From: Crocinitomicaceae bacterium | GTDB taxonomy: Bacteria; Bacteroidota; Bacteroidia; Flavobacteriales_D; Crocinitomicaceae | Direction: 5' to 3' | Assembly (NCBI GenBank): GCA_021738405.1 | Contig: JAIPCC010000001.1 | Coordinates: 102,861 to 166,860 of the forward strand | DNA: 64,000 nucleotides | Shown: piece after piece, positions 1 through 9,065 of the stretch | How the letters are laid out: each line of letters opens with the position of its first letter | Numbering within the stretch: the first letter of the stretch is position 1 | Made by a program: the position numbers and the translations under genes | Notes under the pieces: model-generated | The model's input: only the letters and a program-made list of their open reading frames with translations | Told to the model about the DNA's origin: nothing | Databases searched by the model: none

Positions 1-264
1 ATAATAGGCGATGCCTTGGAAATCTGGCTTTTTATAATGCACATGAGCCCATTCTGGCTCGGTCATGTCTTGCCACATAGCGAAGGCTTTGAGGCGTTCG
101 TCTAGGAGCCATTGCGGCTCATTTTTTTTAGCAGAAATCAGGCGAATGATGTCTTCGTTGAGACCAATTGGAACGGTATCGGTTTCGATATCCGTGACAA
201 AACCAAATTTGTATTCTTGGTTTTCGAGGTCTTGGGCAAGTTCGTTTTCGGTGTAGTTAGACAT
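1..264 (-). CDS. sufB: Fe-S cluster assembly scaffold SufB (N-terminal part, cut by window edge)
   Basis: The 88 codons present begin at the ATG complement at 262-264 and run off the window start. The translation has the SufB N-terminal pattern: a stretch with YKFGFVTDIETD, then GLNEDIIRLISAKKNEP, WLLDERLKAF and a WAHVHYKKPDFQGIAYY segment. SufB is the scaffold on which SufBCD assembles Fe-S clusters in the cytoplasm. It starts 2 nt after the stop of the A-type carrier gene upstream, so the two are one transcript. Identification rests on the N-terminus only; the catalytic C-terminal part is outside the window. Confidence 0.9.
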   Translation of the reverse strand, partial: MSNYTENELAQDLENQEYKFGFVTDIETDTVPIGLNEDIIRLISAKKNEPQWLLDERLKAFAMWQDMTEPEWAHVHYKKPDFQGIAYY

Positions 265-266
265 CT

Positions 267-590
267 TTATACAGAAAAGGATTCACCACAACCACATGTA
301 CGATCGGCATTGGGGTTCTGAAAAACAAAACCTTTGCCATTGAGCCCACCTGAAAAATCAAGGGTTGTGCCTACTAAATAGAGGTAACTTTTTTTGTCTA
401 CAACAACTTTGACGCCGTTGTTTTCAAAGGACATATCGCCTTCGTTTTCTTGGTTGTCAAAAGTAAGTTGGTACATAAGGCCTGAACAGCCTCCACCTTG
501 TACACCTACTCGGATAAAGAAACCATCTTTTTGCTCGTCTTCCATAAGACGAATCGACTGTTTTTTGGCAGCATCTGTAACGGTTAACAT
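267..590 (-). CDS. sufA: A-type Fe-S carrier protein (SufA/IscA/HesB family)
   Basis: This 107-residue protein is the usual length for the family. It has the three conserved cysteines of A-type carriers: one in the GGGCSG segment near residue 35 and two in the C-terminal TCGCGESF segment. These carriers take an Fe-S cluster from the SufBCD scaffold and pass it to apo-proteins. It is the first gene of a suf operon, followed 2 nt later by sufB. A consensus Bacteroidota promoter lies about 45 nt upstream. The choice of sufA over iscA or erpA follows the neighbour; the family is certain, the subtype less so. Confidence 0.9.
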   Translation of the reverse strand: MLTVTDAAKKQSIRLMEDEQKDGFFIRVGVQGGGCSGLMYQLTFDNQENEGDMSFENNGVKVVVDKKSYLYLVGTTLDFSGGLNGKGFVFQNPNADRTCGCGESFSV

Positions 591-636
591 CTCGTTTTTA
601 TTTAGATTAATTATAAATAAAACACTTTGTTTGCTG

Positions 637-668
637 CAAATTTACCACTTTAATGGTATTGCATGCAA
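637..668 (-). promoter_or_regulatory. Bacteroidota-type promoter of the suf operon
   Basis: On the minus strand there is TTG (666-668), a 21-nt spacer, then TAAATTTG (637-644), a full match to the TTG...TAnnTTTG pattern of Bacteroidota housekeeping promoters. The predicted transcript starts near 633, giving a leader of about 40 nt before the sufA ATG. I saw no specific Fe-S repressor site. Confidence 0.7.
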
Positions 669-787
669 GATTTTAAACAAAGAAATTAAGCGCATGTTTG
701 CGATTGCGCCTATTTTTAGCGCCTTAGCTATCGTGATTTTAAAATTATTTGCTTAATTTCACACTTAACTCATTAAAAAACAAAGTT

Positions 788-2212
788 ATGCGTCTGTTTT
801 ACCTCGTTTGTGGATTGCTTTCTATGTCAATGTCATTGGCACAACAAGTCACGATAGATTCCAAAGCATACCAAGTGCTCAAACAAAACAATGCGCTAGA
901 GGGCACTGAATTAAAGGCGCCAAACGCTTCGGCGCCCGTTCAACATTACAAAGGAGAGTCGAATGAAAAATCAGGCTTGTGCGATTGCTTGCTTCCCTTA
1001 GATTCAACTTTTCAGTTAGCCATGTTGCCTAACGATGACCTCTATTCAAATAGTATCGCTTTGCCCTTTAACTTCAGTTTTTACGGCACTACCTATGATA
1101 GCTTGTACATCAATAACAATGGCAACATATCCTTTTCACAACCTTATAATACTTTTACGGCTTACTCATTTCCGGATCCAACCTTTAATATGATTGCGCC
1201 GTTTTGGGCCGATGTAGATACCAGATCTACAAATGGAGGAAACGTTTGGTACAAAGTCAATGCACACTCTTTAATTGTTATCTGGGACCACGTCGGCTAC
1301 TTCAACATGATGGAAGACAAGCTCAATACGTTTCAACTGATCATTTCTGATGGCCTCGACACACTCATTCCAAGCGCCAACAATGTTTCGTTTTGTTATG
1401 GCGACATGCAATGGACAACAGGTTCTGCTTCTGGTGGCTCGAATGGTTTTGGCGGCTCACCAGCCACTGTTGGGGTGAATATCGGCAACGGCATTAATTA
1501 TTTTCAGGTCGGGCAATTTGATGCAAGTGGCATCACCTTTGATGGCCCTTATGCCAACAATGACCAAGTCGATTTTTTAGATGGTCAAGAAATTTATTTT
1601 GATTTGGCCTCTTCCAATTCAAATATTCCACCGTTAGTCATGAGCAGTGGTATTTGTGACACCATCGACGTCTATACCGGCGACACCCTCAAGAGTTTAA
1701 ATGCAGTTGATTTTACTGTTGGCATCAGCACGCCTGAAATCGGACAAATTTTATCGACAAGCATCAGTTGCGACGAACCTACAGCCCTGACCTATCAAAC
1801 AACAGTTGTCAGCAATGAATTCACAAGTTTTGAGCTCACCTTTGATGCGACAGGTGTTCAGCCAGGCCTTTATAACATTGAAATTCAGACCACAGACAAC
1901 GGCGTTCCCGCGCAAACGGTTACTAAGTTTATCCCGGTACGGGTTTCTTATGACGCAAGTCTTGCGGGCACCAACGACCTGACTGCAGTGCCAATTGAGG
2001 TGTTTCCGAATCCGACTTCAGAAAGCGTTCAGATCAATGGTTTACAAGCCAATGACCTACTTGAGTTATATGATGGCTCAGGCAAATTGCTACAAAGTTT
2101 TTCTGCAACTAAGTCAACCGAACAATTGACCTTGCCTCGTGTTGGCTTTTATATCTTAAAATGTTCTGGTCAGAACAATGCTGCTACGGTATTGAAATTG
2201 CAACGTCTCTAA
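788..2212 (+). CDS. Secreted nidogen-like (NIDO) domain protein with T9SS type A tail
   Basis: The protein has about 474 residues from the ATG at 788. An in-frame upstream ATG at 749 is less likely because the signal peptide (MRLFYLVCGLLSMSMSLAQ) begins at 788. Residues about 80-265 resemble a nidogen extracellular domain: NMIAPFWADVDTR, a hydrophobic VIWDHVGYF strand, NTFQLI, VSFCYGDMQWTTG and a Gly-rich GFGGSPATVGVNIG segment. The last 70 residues, from VFPNPTSE to the VLKLQRL end, form a type A T9SS sorting domain. The likely role is a surface or secreted adhesin-like protein; the ligand cannot be read from the sequence. Confidence 0.8.
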   Translation: MRLFYLVCGLLSMSMSLAQQVTIDSKAYQVLKQNNALEGTELKAPNASAPVQHYKGESNEKSGLCDCLLPLDSTFQLAMLPNDDLYSNSIALPFNFSFYGTTYDSLYINNNGNISFSQPYNTFTAYSFPDPTFNMIAPFWADVDTRSTNGGNVWYKVNAHSLIVIWDHVGYFNMMEDKLNTFQLIISDGLDTLIPSANNVSFCYGDMQWTTGSASGGSNGFGGSPATVGVNIGNGINYFQVGQFDASGITFDGPYANNDQVDFLDGQEIYFDLASSNSNIPPLVMSSGICDTIDVYTGDTLKSLNAVDFTVGISTPEIGQILSTSISCDEPTALTYQTTVVSNEFTSFELTFDATGVQPGLYNIEIQTTDNGVPAQTVTKFIPVRVSYDASLAGTNDLTAVPIEVFPNPTSESVQINGLQANDLLELYDGSGKLLQSFSATKSTEQLTLPRVGFYILKCSGQNNAATVLKLQRL

Positions 2213-2252
2213 GAATTCCTACACTTTAGGGTTTTCTATGTAATTTTAGCCG

Positions 2253-3197
2253 ATGGAAAGAATCATTTTCTTGGCGCTGCTTTGCTTGTCTTTAAATACG
2301 CAAGCAAATGCCCAAAATTCACAAACGAACTACACGACTAAATACGTTTATATTTTGGTCATCGATGGCCCGAGATACTCAGAAACGTATGGCGAGCCCA
2401 CATGTAAGTACAGCCCCATTCTCTGCGATTCGCTCAAGCACGAGGGCACCTTTTATGCCAACTTCAAAAACAACGGTTCCACTTACACGGTTCCGGGCCA
2501 CACCGCAATCGTAACCGGAACCTATCAGCGCATCTCCAATGCTGGCACTGCCTTTCCTAAAGAGCCCAATATTTTTCAGTACTTTTTGAAGGCCACGGGC
2601 AAAGACTCCACAGCGGCATATGTTGTAGCGAGTAAAGGAAAATTGGATGTGTTGGTCAATACCTCACACAAAAAATGGAACAACCAGTTTGTGGCCAGCA
2701 CCTATTGCGGCCCCAATGGCAATGGCTTGGGTTATGGCCGCGACGACAAAACATTTGCCAAAACCACCGCGTTACTGCAGTCAGCAAATCCGCCGCAACT
2801 CATGCTCATCAATTTGTTAGCTGTAGATGTGTATGGTCATGCCAACAACTGGGACAAATACCTGGAGTCTATTACCCAAACCGACTTATATGCGGCCAAA
2901 CTCTGGCAAATGATCCAAGAAAATCCGGTTTTGCGCAATCAGACCACCCTTTTCATCACCAATGACCACGGCAGGCACTTAGATGGCGTGCGCTCAGGGT
3001 TTGTCAATCACGGTTGTCGTTGCGAGGGTTGTCGGCATATTTCGCTTTTGGTTTTGGGGCCAGATACACCAAAAGGTGTTGTGGTGACCGAAGAAGCCGA
3101 AATGACAGACATCTCCAAAACAATTGCAGACATCTTGCATTTTGAGATGCCTACCAGCAAAGGTGAGTTGCTCAGAACAGCCTTTCCTTTGAAATAA
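2253..3197 (+). CDS. Secreted alkaline-phosphatase-superfamily (phosphodiesterase/sulfatase-like) hydrolase
   Basis: This 314-residue protein has a signal peptide of about 20 residues (ending TQANA). Metal and nucleophile motifs of the alkaline phosphatase superfamily are in order: Asp38 in VIDGPRY, candidate nucleophile Thr79 in TYTVPGHTAIVTG, Asp192 and His196 in VDVYGHA, Asp238-His239 in NDHGRH, and His253 in VNHG. The Thr nucleophile context resembles nucleotide pyrophosphatase/phosphodiesterases and not formylglycine sulfatases. A cysteine cluster (Cys255, Cys257, Cys260) directly follows His253, which is unusual. It probably acts in the periplasm or at the surface; the substrate is unknown. 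A TAATTTTA box ends 4 nt before the start codon. Confidence 0.8.
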   Translation: MERIIFLALLCLSLNTQANAQNSQTNYTTKYVYILVIDGPRYSETYGEPTCKYSPILCDSLKHEGTFYANFKNNGSTYTVPGHTAIVTGTYQRISNAGTAFPKEPNIFQYFLKATGKDSTAAYVVASKGKLDVLVNTSHKKWNNQFVASTYCGPNGNGLGYGRDDKTFAKTTALLQSANPPQLMLINLLAVDVYGHANNWDKYLESITQTDLYAAKLWQMIQENPVLRNQTTLFITNDHGRHLDGVRSGFVNHGCRCEGCRHISLLVLGPDTPKGVVVTEEAEMTDISKTIADILHFEMPTSKGELLRTAFPLK

Positions 3198-3224
3198 AGC
3201 GCTGATGCTTTGTAGTCTTTGTTT

Positions 3225-5225
3225 TTAAAACAGATCTTCTAAGAGCTGCTCATCCACTAAATTCGGGAGCGTTACCTTCAAAAGTGGCTCGGCTTCCATG
3301 GCGCGTTTGATCGCAAAAGTCGCGTTTTCGTTGCGCGCCCAATTGCGTCTGGCAATTCCGTTATTGACATCCCAATGGAGCATGCTTGTGAGGTTGCGTT
3401 GTGCTTGCGCAGAGCCGTCTAACAACATGCCAAAGCCGCCGTTAATGACTTCGCCCCAGCCTACACCTCCGCCGTTGTGAATGCTCACCCAAGTAGCCCC
3501 TCGGAAGCTGTCACCGATGACGTTTTGGATGGCCATATCTGCCGTAAAGCGAGAGCCGTCGTAGATATTCGAAGTTTCGCGGTAAGGGGAGTCTGTGCCG
3601 GAGACATCGTGGTGGTCGCGACCCAAAATAACTGGGCCAATTTCTCCTTTGGCAATCGCTTCATTGAAAGCAGCAGCAATTCGCATGCGTCCTTCGGCAT
3701 CAGCGTATAAAATGCGGGCCTGAGAGCCCACCACCATTTGATTGGCGCGCGCTCCCTTGATCCATTGAATGTTGTCGGCCATTTGCTGCTGTATTTCTGC
3801 TGGGCTCTCCTGCATCATGTGCTCGAGCACAGCACACGCAATGGCATCGGTTTTTTCGAGGTCTTCGGGCTTACCGCTGGCACAAACCCAACGGAAAGGA
3901 CCAAAGCCGAAATCAAAGCACATCGGGCCTAAAATATCTTGTATGTAAGAAGGGTATTTGAAATCGATGTGGTTGGCTGCCATGACCTCACCACCCGCTC
4001 TCGAAGACTCGAGCAAAAATGCGTTGCCGTAGTCAAAGAAATAAGTTCCTTTGGCGGTATGTTTGTTGACGGCTGCTGCATGTCTGCGCAAACTTTCTTG
4101 AACGTAAGTTTTGAAGTTTTCTGGGTCATTGGCCATCATGTCGTTGGCTTGCTCAAAACTCAAGCCGGCTGGGTAATAACCACCTGCCCATGGGTTGTGT
4201 AGCGAAGTTTGGTCTGAACCGAGGTCGACATGAACGCCCGTTTGGTCGAATTTCTCCCAGACGTCAACCACATTACCCAAGTAGGCAATAGACACGACTT
4301 CTTTATCGGCTTGTGCTTTTTTGACGCGCGCAACGAGTTGGTCTAGGTCTGAAATGATTTCGTCGACCCAACCCTGATCGTGGCGCGTGTGTGCCGCTTT
4401 CGGATTCACTTCGGCAGTAACTGAAATCACGCCGGCAATGTTGCCCGCTTTGGGCTGTGCCCCAGACATGCCGCCTAAACCTGCTGTCAAAAATAATTTG
4501 CCTTGGATGTCGTCGCGGTTTTTAGCCAACCTGCGCACTGCATTGAGTACCGTGATGGTGGTGCCGTGTACAATTCCTTGTGGGCCAATATACATATAAG
4601 AACCGGCTGTCATTTGGCCGTATTGGGTAACGCCTAGCGCATTGAATTTTTCCCAATCGTCTGGTTTGGAATAGTTGGGGATCATCATGCCGTTGGTGAC
4701 CACCACGCGCGGGGCGTTCGGATGCGAAGGAAACAAGCCCATAGGGTGGCCAGAATACATGACCAAGGTTTGTTCGTCGGTCATTTCTGCTAAGTATTGC
4801 ATCACCAAACGGTATTGAATCCAGTTTTGGAAAACCGCTCCGTTTCCGCCATAAGTGATGAGCTCGTGCGGATGCTGTGCAACCCGATGGTCTAGGTTGT
4901 TTTGAATCATCAGCATGATGGCTTTCGCTTGTGCTGATTTTCCGGGGTAGTCGTCTATTGGCCTTGCAAAAATAGGGTGCTCGGGCATGAAACGATACAT
5001 GTAAACCCGTCCGTAAGTCTGAAGTTCTTGCGCAAATTCTGCAGCGAGAATAGCGTGTTGTGCTTTCGGGAAATAACGCAAGGCATTGGCAATTGCCAAT
5101 TTTTTTTCAGCAGGGCTTAAAATCTCTTTGCGTTTTGGCGCATGATTGATAGCTGGATCCCAGGCTTTTGGCGCAGGGAGTACTGAGGGAATTCCTTGTT
5201 TGATTTCGTCGGCAAAACTGATCAT
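3225..5225 (-). CDS. hutU: Urocanate hydratase (urocanase), long form
   Basis: Urocanase uses tightly bound NAD+ to convert urocanate to imidazolone propionate, the second step of histidine breakdown. The 666-residue protein is longer than the roughly 555-residue proteobacterial enzyme and matches the long form found in animals and many Bacteroidota. Visible motifs are ELITYGGNGAVFQNW, QMTAGSYMYIGPQGIVHGT, the dinucleotide-binding GLGGMSGAQPKAGN segment, the Cys-containing GPMCFDFGFGPFRWV, VILGRDHHDVSGTDSPYRET and IHNGGGVGWGE. No other hut gene lies nearby, so this step is not in an operon with its pathway here. A -7 box lies 16 nt upstream of the start. Confidence 0.96.
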   Translation of the reverse strand: MISFADEIKQGIPSVLPAPKAWDPAINHAPKRKEILSPAEKKLAIANALRYFPKAQHAILAAEFAQELQTYGRVYMYRFMPEHPIFARPIDDYPGKSAQAKAIMLMIQNNLDHRVAQHPHELITYGGNGAVFQNWIQYRLVMQYLAEMTDEQTLVMYSGHPMGLFPSHPNAPRVVVTNGMMIPNYSKPDDWEKFNALGVTQYGQMTAGSYMYIGPQGIVHGTTITVLNAVRRLAKNRDDIQGKLFLTAGLGGMSGAQPKAGNIAGVISVTAEVNPKAAHTRHDQGWVDEIISDLDQLVARVKKAQADKEVVSIAYLGNVVDVWEKFDQTGVHVDLGSDQTSLHNPWAGGYYPAGLSFEQANDMMANDPENFKTYVQESLRRHAAAVNKHTAKGTYFFDYGNAFLLESSRAGGEVMAANHIDFKYPSYIQDILGPMCFDFGFGPFRWVCASGKPEDLEKTDAIACAVLEHMMQESPAEIQQQMADNIQWIKGARANQMVVGSQARILYADAEGRMRIAAAFNEAIAKGEIGPVILGRDHHDVSGTDSPYRETSNIYDGSRFTADMAIQNVIGDSFRGATWVSIHNGGGVGWGEVINGGFGMLLDGSAQAQRNLTSMLHWDVNNGIARRNWARNENATFAIKRAMEAEPLLKVTLPNLVDEQLLEDLF

Positions 5226-5241
5226 ATGTATAGTTTTGCCA

Positions 5242-5249
5242 CAAAAATA
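5242..5249 (-). promoter_or_regulatory. Candidate -7 box for hutU
   Basis: The minus strand reads TATTTTTG, a match to TAnnTTTG, in the 31-nt gap between the T9SS gene and hutU. The predicted start of transcription is near 5238, leaving a leader of about 13 nt. A TTG-like -33 element lies 24 nt away (5274-5276), inside the upstream gene's end, and is weak by spacing. Confidence 0.45.
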
Positions 5250-5256
5250 AGCAATG

Positions 5257-7725
5257 TTAGTACTTCAGCACGACAAATCCGTGTTTTTGAAGCTCAATAC
5301 CACCATCTAACGTGGCATCTATGCGGTAGAAGTAGGTGCCTTCTTCTACGATATCGCCCGCTGCCGTTTTGCCGTACCATTTTTCGGCAGGGTTGGTGTA
5401 TTCAAAGATGACATTACCCCAACGGTTCAGAATGGTGCAATTGAAGCTTGATATGCCTTCATAATTGACAAAAAAGGCCTCGTTACCTGTTTGAGAAGAC
5501 AGCACAACAACGTTTGGCGCAGTGATGTCGCAGGGTTTGTAAGTAATGTTGGCTGTGTCGCTAATGGTATTACATGAATTCTGTGCGGTATAAATATAAT
5601 TGCCGGCTTCTGTGGCTAGTCTTGGCACTTCTGTGCTGCCGTCCCACCATTGTCCGTTGATAGGCGGGCTGTAGCCATTTTGAAGAGGAGGCGTATTGAT
5701 GACATAAGGGTTGAGCCATAGGCTAGCTCCTTGGCAAATGGCCGAATCTAAAATGGCTGTATACACATAAGGCATGAATTCTATACTCGCCGCGACGGTG
5801 TCTTGGCAAGCGTTGTCGATGAAAAATACGGGGAAGACGCCGCCCATATTGTAGGTCATGATTTCGGGGTTGTCTACGAGGTTATTTGGGATAAAATGAA
5901 CCGCTGTATCCAAAGCAAACCACTGACCGCCCGCATAAGCTGTTGTGTTACCAACAAAGTAGCTGTAGTTGCAAACGGCGGTGTCAGAGAAAATGGCAGG
6001 GCGTGGCAAAACAACAAAAGAAACAGTGGTGTCGTAGTTGCAACCAAAGTTGTCTGTGATGTTGTAGGTGTAGTTGGTGATACCCGGAGTACTCGGTTGA
6101 ATCACGATGAGTGTATCGTTCTGGCCAGAGATAATCGTTGGGTCTGACAACCAGCCTTCTGTAACTACATAGTTTTGGTAACCTTCGCTTTCTGGATAAA
6201 GGGACGCATTGAAATAGATACCCCAAGAGAAAATATAGCCGTCGTCGATACCTTGGTTGTCTTGAACAGAGATGGTCCAGTTGCCGTTGATTGGACAGCC
6301 TGCAAATTGGTTGAAATCGCCGTCGGGAAGGTACACGCCATTCGGATTCATGGACGGGAAGCCGTAGTCATTGATGACGGTATTGCCCGCTGCGTTTTCT
6401 GCACAAATGGTATTGAAGGTATTGTTGGTTGTAGAGAAGCAATAGCTCCAGACAGGTGAGCCTGGGTTGCCACCGTCGATGTCGGTATCGTTGCCCAAGA
6501 AAGTGCTGATGCCATTGCCGCAGCCGCCAGGAACGAGTTCTGCCCACCCAAATGGGGTTTGGTTGTAGGCATTCATCAAAGAAACGGTTGTGCCGTTAGG
6601 GCAAGTGAGCGCAATTTCAATATCGCCAATATAGGAGTGCTCGATATCCAAGCAAATTTGTTCGATATCGGCACCTGAGGTAATGACAGCAGTAGAGTCA
6701 AAGCCAGACATCGGAATAGACGTTTGATACATTTGCCCTGCGCCGTCTGGCAAGAAAGTAAGGCCTGCGAAAGTACCGCCAATTTGAAAGGTGCCGCCTG
6801 GGATTTCAATACCGACGGTATCTTGCGGTGTAACCCCACCAACGAGGTAAGAGTTTTGACCCAAACAAACGGTGTCTTCTAGTGGCCCTGTACCTGCAAA
6901 AATAGGGGGGATAGAAACGCGTACCTTGAAATTGGAGTGAATGGTTTGCGGGAATTGGTCGGTAACAGCGAGGTCTACGTAATAACCTGTGTTGGCTGTT
7001 GGCGTAAACCAAATTTGGTCTCCGGTAAATTGGCCAATGCCGCCGATGGTCCAGACGAAAGTACAGTTGGCGTTGGTTTGCGAATAACCGGTATTGGTAT
7101 TTTCTAAGGAATGTGGAAACGCTGGAAGCGCTTTGAGCAAGACGCTATCACCAGGACAAAGGTCTACAAAACCGGTGTCTAGGGGGTTCATGATGTTGCT
7201 GCCGCCGCCGTTTTTGAAGGCCTCGACATGCGCAACAATCGGCTGAGGTGGATTGCCACACGCTACGTTGGCTACCCAACCCGTACCTTCATTTGCGCCG
7301 TTTGATTTGAAGCGCAAGGTGAGACAACCCGTTGGATTGTTCCAAGATGCTTGCGCAAAAAGACCGACTGGATTGGTGCCGTTGTTGTAAGCACCGAGTA
7401 AAGGCGAAGCAGTTGACGGCCCGTCGTAAATATAAAGTGTGTCGGTTGGGTGGACATCCCATTCAAAGCCAATGTTGGTGGCAAAAGCAATCGAAACTTT
7501 GGAGCCTTGGGTAAGATCTGGGCAAAGCACTAAAGTTTCGTTCATGTTGGGCGCGTAGTTACCTGTGCCGTCTATGAAGTTGGTGCCGCCAGTTGGTACA
7601 ATCCCCGAACAGTTGAGCGGGTTGGTCTGACCGTAGTCTGGACCTGTTAAAGTGAGGGTGACTTGTGCGTTGAGGCCTGAAATAAGACCAAATAGAACGC
7701 TTATGCTGAGTAAGAAATGTTTCAT
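5257..7725 (-). CDS. Secreted CUB + P-domain protein with gliding-motility (CHU_C) C-terminus
   Basis: The 822-residue protein has a signal peptide (MKHFLLSISVLFGLISGLNA). Residues about 36-156 form a CUB-like domain (DTLYIYDGPS, GCLTLRFKSNG). Residues about 335-515 look like a proprotein convertase P-domain (IEQICLDIEHSYIGDIEI, then GNWTISVQDNQGIDDG and SWGIYF). The last 90 residues are the gliding motility-associated C-terminal domain (TILNRWGNVIFEY, EGTYFYRIDA, HGFVVLKY), a T9SS type B signal. There is no protease catalytic domain, so the P-domain is probably used for binding or folding. Its ATG overlaps the stop of the upstream small secreted protein by 4 nt (ATGA), so the two are coupled. 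Confidence 0.85.
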   Translation of the reverse strand: MKHFLLSISVLFGLISGLNAQVTLTLTGPDYGQTNPLNCSGIVPTGGTNFIDGTGNYAPNMNETLVLCPDLTQGSKVSIAFATNIGFEWDVHPTDTLYIYDGPSTASPLLGAYNNGTNPVGLFAQASWNNPTGCLTLRFKSNGANEGTGWVANVACGNPPQPIVAHVEAFKNGGGSNIMNPLDTGFVDLCPGDSVLLKALPAFPHSLENTNTGYSQTNANCTFVWTIGGIGQFTGDQIWFTPTANTGYYVDLAVTDQFPQTIHSNFKVRVSIPPIFAGTGPLEDTVCLGQNSYLVGGVTPQDTVGIEIPGGTFQIGGTFAGLTFLPDGAGQMYQTSIPMSGFDSTAVITSGADIEQICLDIEHSYIGDIEIALTCPNGTTVSLMNAYNQTPFGWAELVPGGCGNGISTFLGNDTDIDGGNPGSPVWSYCFSTTNNTFNTICAENAAGNTVINDYGFPSMNPNGVYLPDGDFNQFAGCPINGNWTISVQDNQGIDDGYIFSWGIYFNASLYPESEGYQNYVVTEGWLSDPTIISGQNDTLIVIQPSTPGITNYTYNITDNFGCNYDTTVSFVVLPRPAIFSDTAVCNYSYFVGNTTAYAGGQWFALDTAVHFIPNNLVDNPEIMTYNMGGVFPVFFIDNACQDTVAASIEFMPYVYTAILDSAICQGASLWLNPYVINTPPLQNGYSPPINGQWWDGSTEVPRLATEAGNYIYTAQNSCNTISDTANITYKPCDITAPNVVVLSSQTGNEAFFVNYEGISSFNCTILNRWGNVIFEYTNPAEKWYGKTAAGDIVEEGTYFYRIDATLDGGIELQKHGFVVLKY

Positions 7726-8096
7726 TTTTTCTGATTTTGCATTTCTAGTGAAAGAACATTTTTAGACTTGACCACTAAGATTCGGGAACTACCTTCAATT
7801 TGGAAATATTGGGTGCGATCGGTTATTTTGATTTGGTAAAATGTGAAATCTAACGGAACGGTTTCTCCGCTTATCTTGAATTTCAGTGTTGGAAACCCAC
7901 TGACATCTTTGCCCTGAGGAGCATCAATCAAATAACACGCATGCTCGATGGCGTAAGCATACAAAGGCAAGGAGTTTTCAGCTTTGAACTGCGCAATTTC
8001 TTCTTTGGAATAACTTTTGCTAAGCTGAGACTCGACCGTTTGAGACCAACTAGAAAGGCTCAAGAGTGCAAAAAATAGGGTGTAAAATAGTTTCAT
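7722..8096 (-). CDS. Small secreted protein of unknown function, partner gene of the CUB/P-domain protein
   Basis: I do not recognise a family in these 124 residues. A signal peptide (MKLFYTLFFALLSLSSWSQ) is clear. The rest is a small mixed domain with a KEEIAQFKAEN helix and beta-like segments ending in SLEMQNQKK. The stop overlaps the start of the CUB/P-domain T9SS gene by 4 nt, so both are made from one transcript and may act together outside the cell. Confidence 0.65.
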   Translation of the reverse strand: MKLFYTLFFALLSLSSWSQTVESQLSKSYSKEEIAQFKAENSLPLYAYAIEHACYLIDAPQGKDVSGFPTLKFKISGETVPLDFTFYQIKITDRTQYFQIEGSSRILVVKSKNVLSLEMQNQKK

Positions 8097-8188
8097 AATG
8101 GATGGAATTCGGTTGAAGACGTAACTTCTCGTTGAAAAGTTGCATCAAATGTTCAAAGTTTTAAATCTAAGGCTAAGTTAATAAAACG

Positions 8189-8196
8189 TAGCTTTG
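8189..8196 (+). promoter_or_regulatory. Candidate -7 box for the transketolase operon
   Basis: TAGCTTTG matches TAnnTTTG; no good TTG lies 21 nt upstream. The predicted transcript start near 8200 rules out the in-frame GTG at 8196 as the transketolase start and supports the ATG at 8223. Confidence 0.5.
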
Positions 8197-8222
8197 TGGC
8201 ACGAAAAGTTCAATTATTTATC

Positions 8223-9065
8223 ATGGAAAACACAGCATTGGCAGGCATTGCCTCACAAGTAAGAAGAGATATCGTCAGAATGGTTTCGGCCGTCAATTCA
8301 GGCCACCCGGGTGGTTCGCTTGGCTGTACCGACTTTCTTACCTATTTGTATTTCGAGCAAATGCAGCACAACGCCGCTGATTTTCAGATGGACGGCAAAA
8401 ACGAAGACCTCTTCTTTTTGTCTAACGGCCACATCTCGCCGGTTTGGTATAGCGTACTTGCAAGAGCAGGGTACTTTCCTGCTGCCGAATTAGGCACTTT
8501 CCGCAAATTGGGCGCGCGCCTTCAAGGCCACCCCTCCACCGACAAAAACTTACCAGGCATTCGAATGGCTTCCGGCTCACTTGGCCAAGGATTATCTGTT
8601 GGGCTTGGCGCTGCACAAATCAAAAAACTCAACCAAGATCCTACTTTGGTGTATACTTTGCACGGCGACGGCGAGCTACAAGAAGGTCAAATCTGGGAAG
8701 CAGCTATGTACGCTGCGGCCAATAAAGTAGACAACATCATTGCTACCATAGACGCCAATGGTCGTCAGATTGATGGCGATGTAGACGAAGTCCTTTCGCT
8801 CGGAGACCTCCAACAAAAATGGGTATCATTTGGTTGGGAAGTCTTGCACATGGACGGCCACAATTTTGACAGCATCCGCAGCACCATGCAACAAGCTAAA
8901 AGCATGACAGGCAAAGGCAAACCAGTTGTCATTATCATGAAAACTGAAATGGGCCAAGGTGTTGACTACATGATGGGCTCACACAAATGGCACGGTGTTG
9001 CACCTAACCCTGAGCAGTTGCAAGTAGCGCTGGATCAACTCGCAGAAACCCTCGGAGACTACTAG
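8223..9065 (+). CDS. tktN: Transketolase, N-terminal (thiamine diphosphate) subunit
   Basis: This is the 280-residue N-terminal half of a split transketolase, which moves two-carbon units in the pentose phosphate pathway. It contains the substrate-side GHPGGSLGC motif, ASGSLGQGLSVG, and the thiamine diphosphate and Mg binding segment HGDGELQEGQIWEA followed by a NKVDNIIATIDANG stretch. The matching C-terminal subunit is at 10417-11379, separated by a VWA gene. The ATG at 8223 was chosen because the earlier GTG overlaps the promoter box. The stop TAG shares its final G with the next gene's GTG start. Confidence 0.95.
   Translation: MENTALAGIASQVRRDIVRMVSAVNSGHPGGSLGCTDFLTYLYFEQMQHNAADFQMDGKNEDLFFLSNGHISPVWYSVLARAGYFPAAELGTFRKLGARLQGHPSTDKNLPGIRMASGSLGQGLSVGLGAAQIKKLNQDPTLVYTLHGDGELQEGQIWEAAMYAAANKVDNIIATIDANGRQIDGDVDEVLSLGDLQQKWVSFGWEVLHMDGHNFDSIRSTMQQAKSMTGKGKPVVIIMKTEMGQGVDYMMGSHKWHGVAPNPEQLQVALDQLAETLGDY

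Noticed and set aside
690..718. GC-rich hairpin-like string (repeated GCGC) followed by T run
   Set aside because: It lies between divergent genes where no transcript from the left ends on the plus strand; arms are only 4-5 nt.
749..787. Upstream in-frame ATG for the nidogen-like protein
   Set aside because: It adds 13 polar residues before a clear signal peptide that starts at the ATG at 788.
8196..8222. GTG at 8196 as transketolase start
   Set aside because: It overlaps the TAGCTTTG promoter box, so it would not be transcribed.
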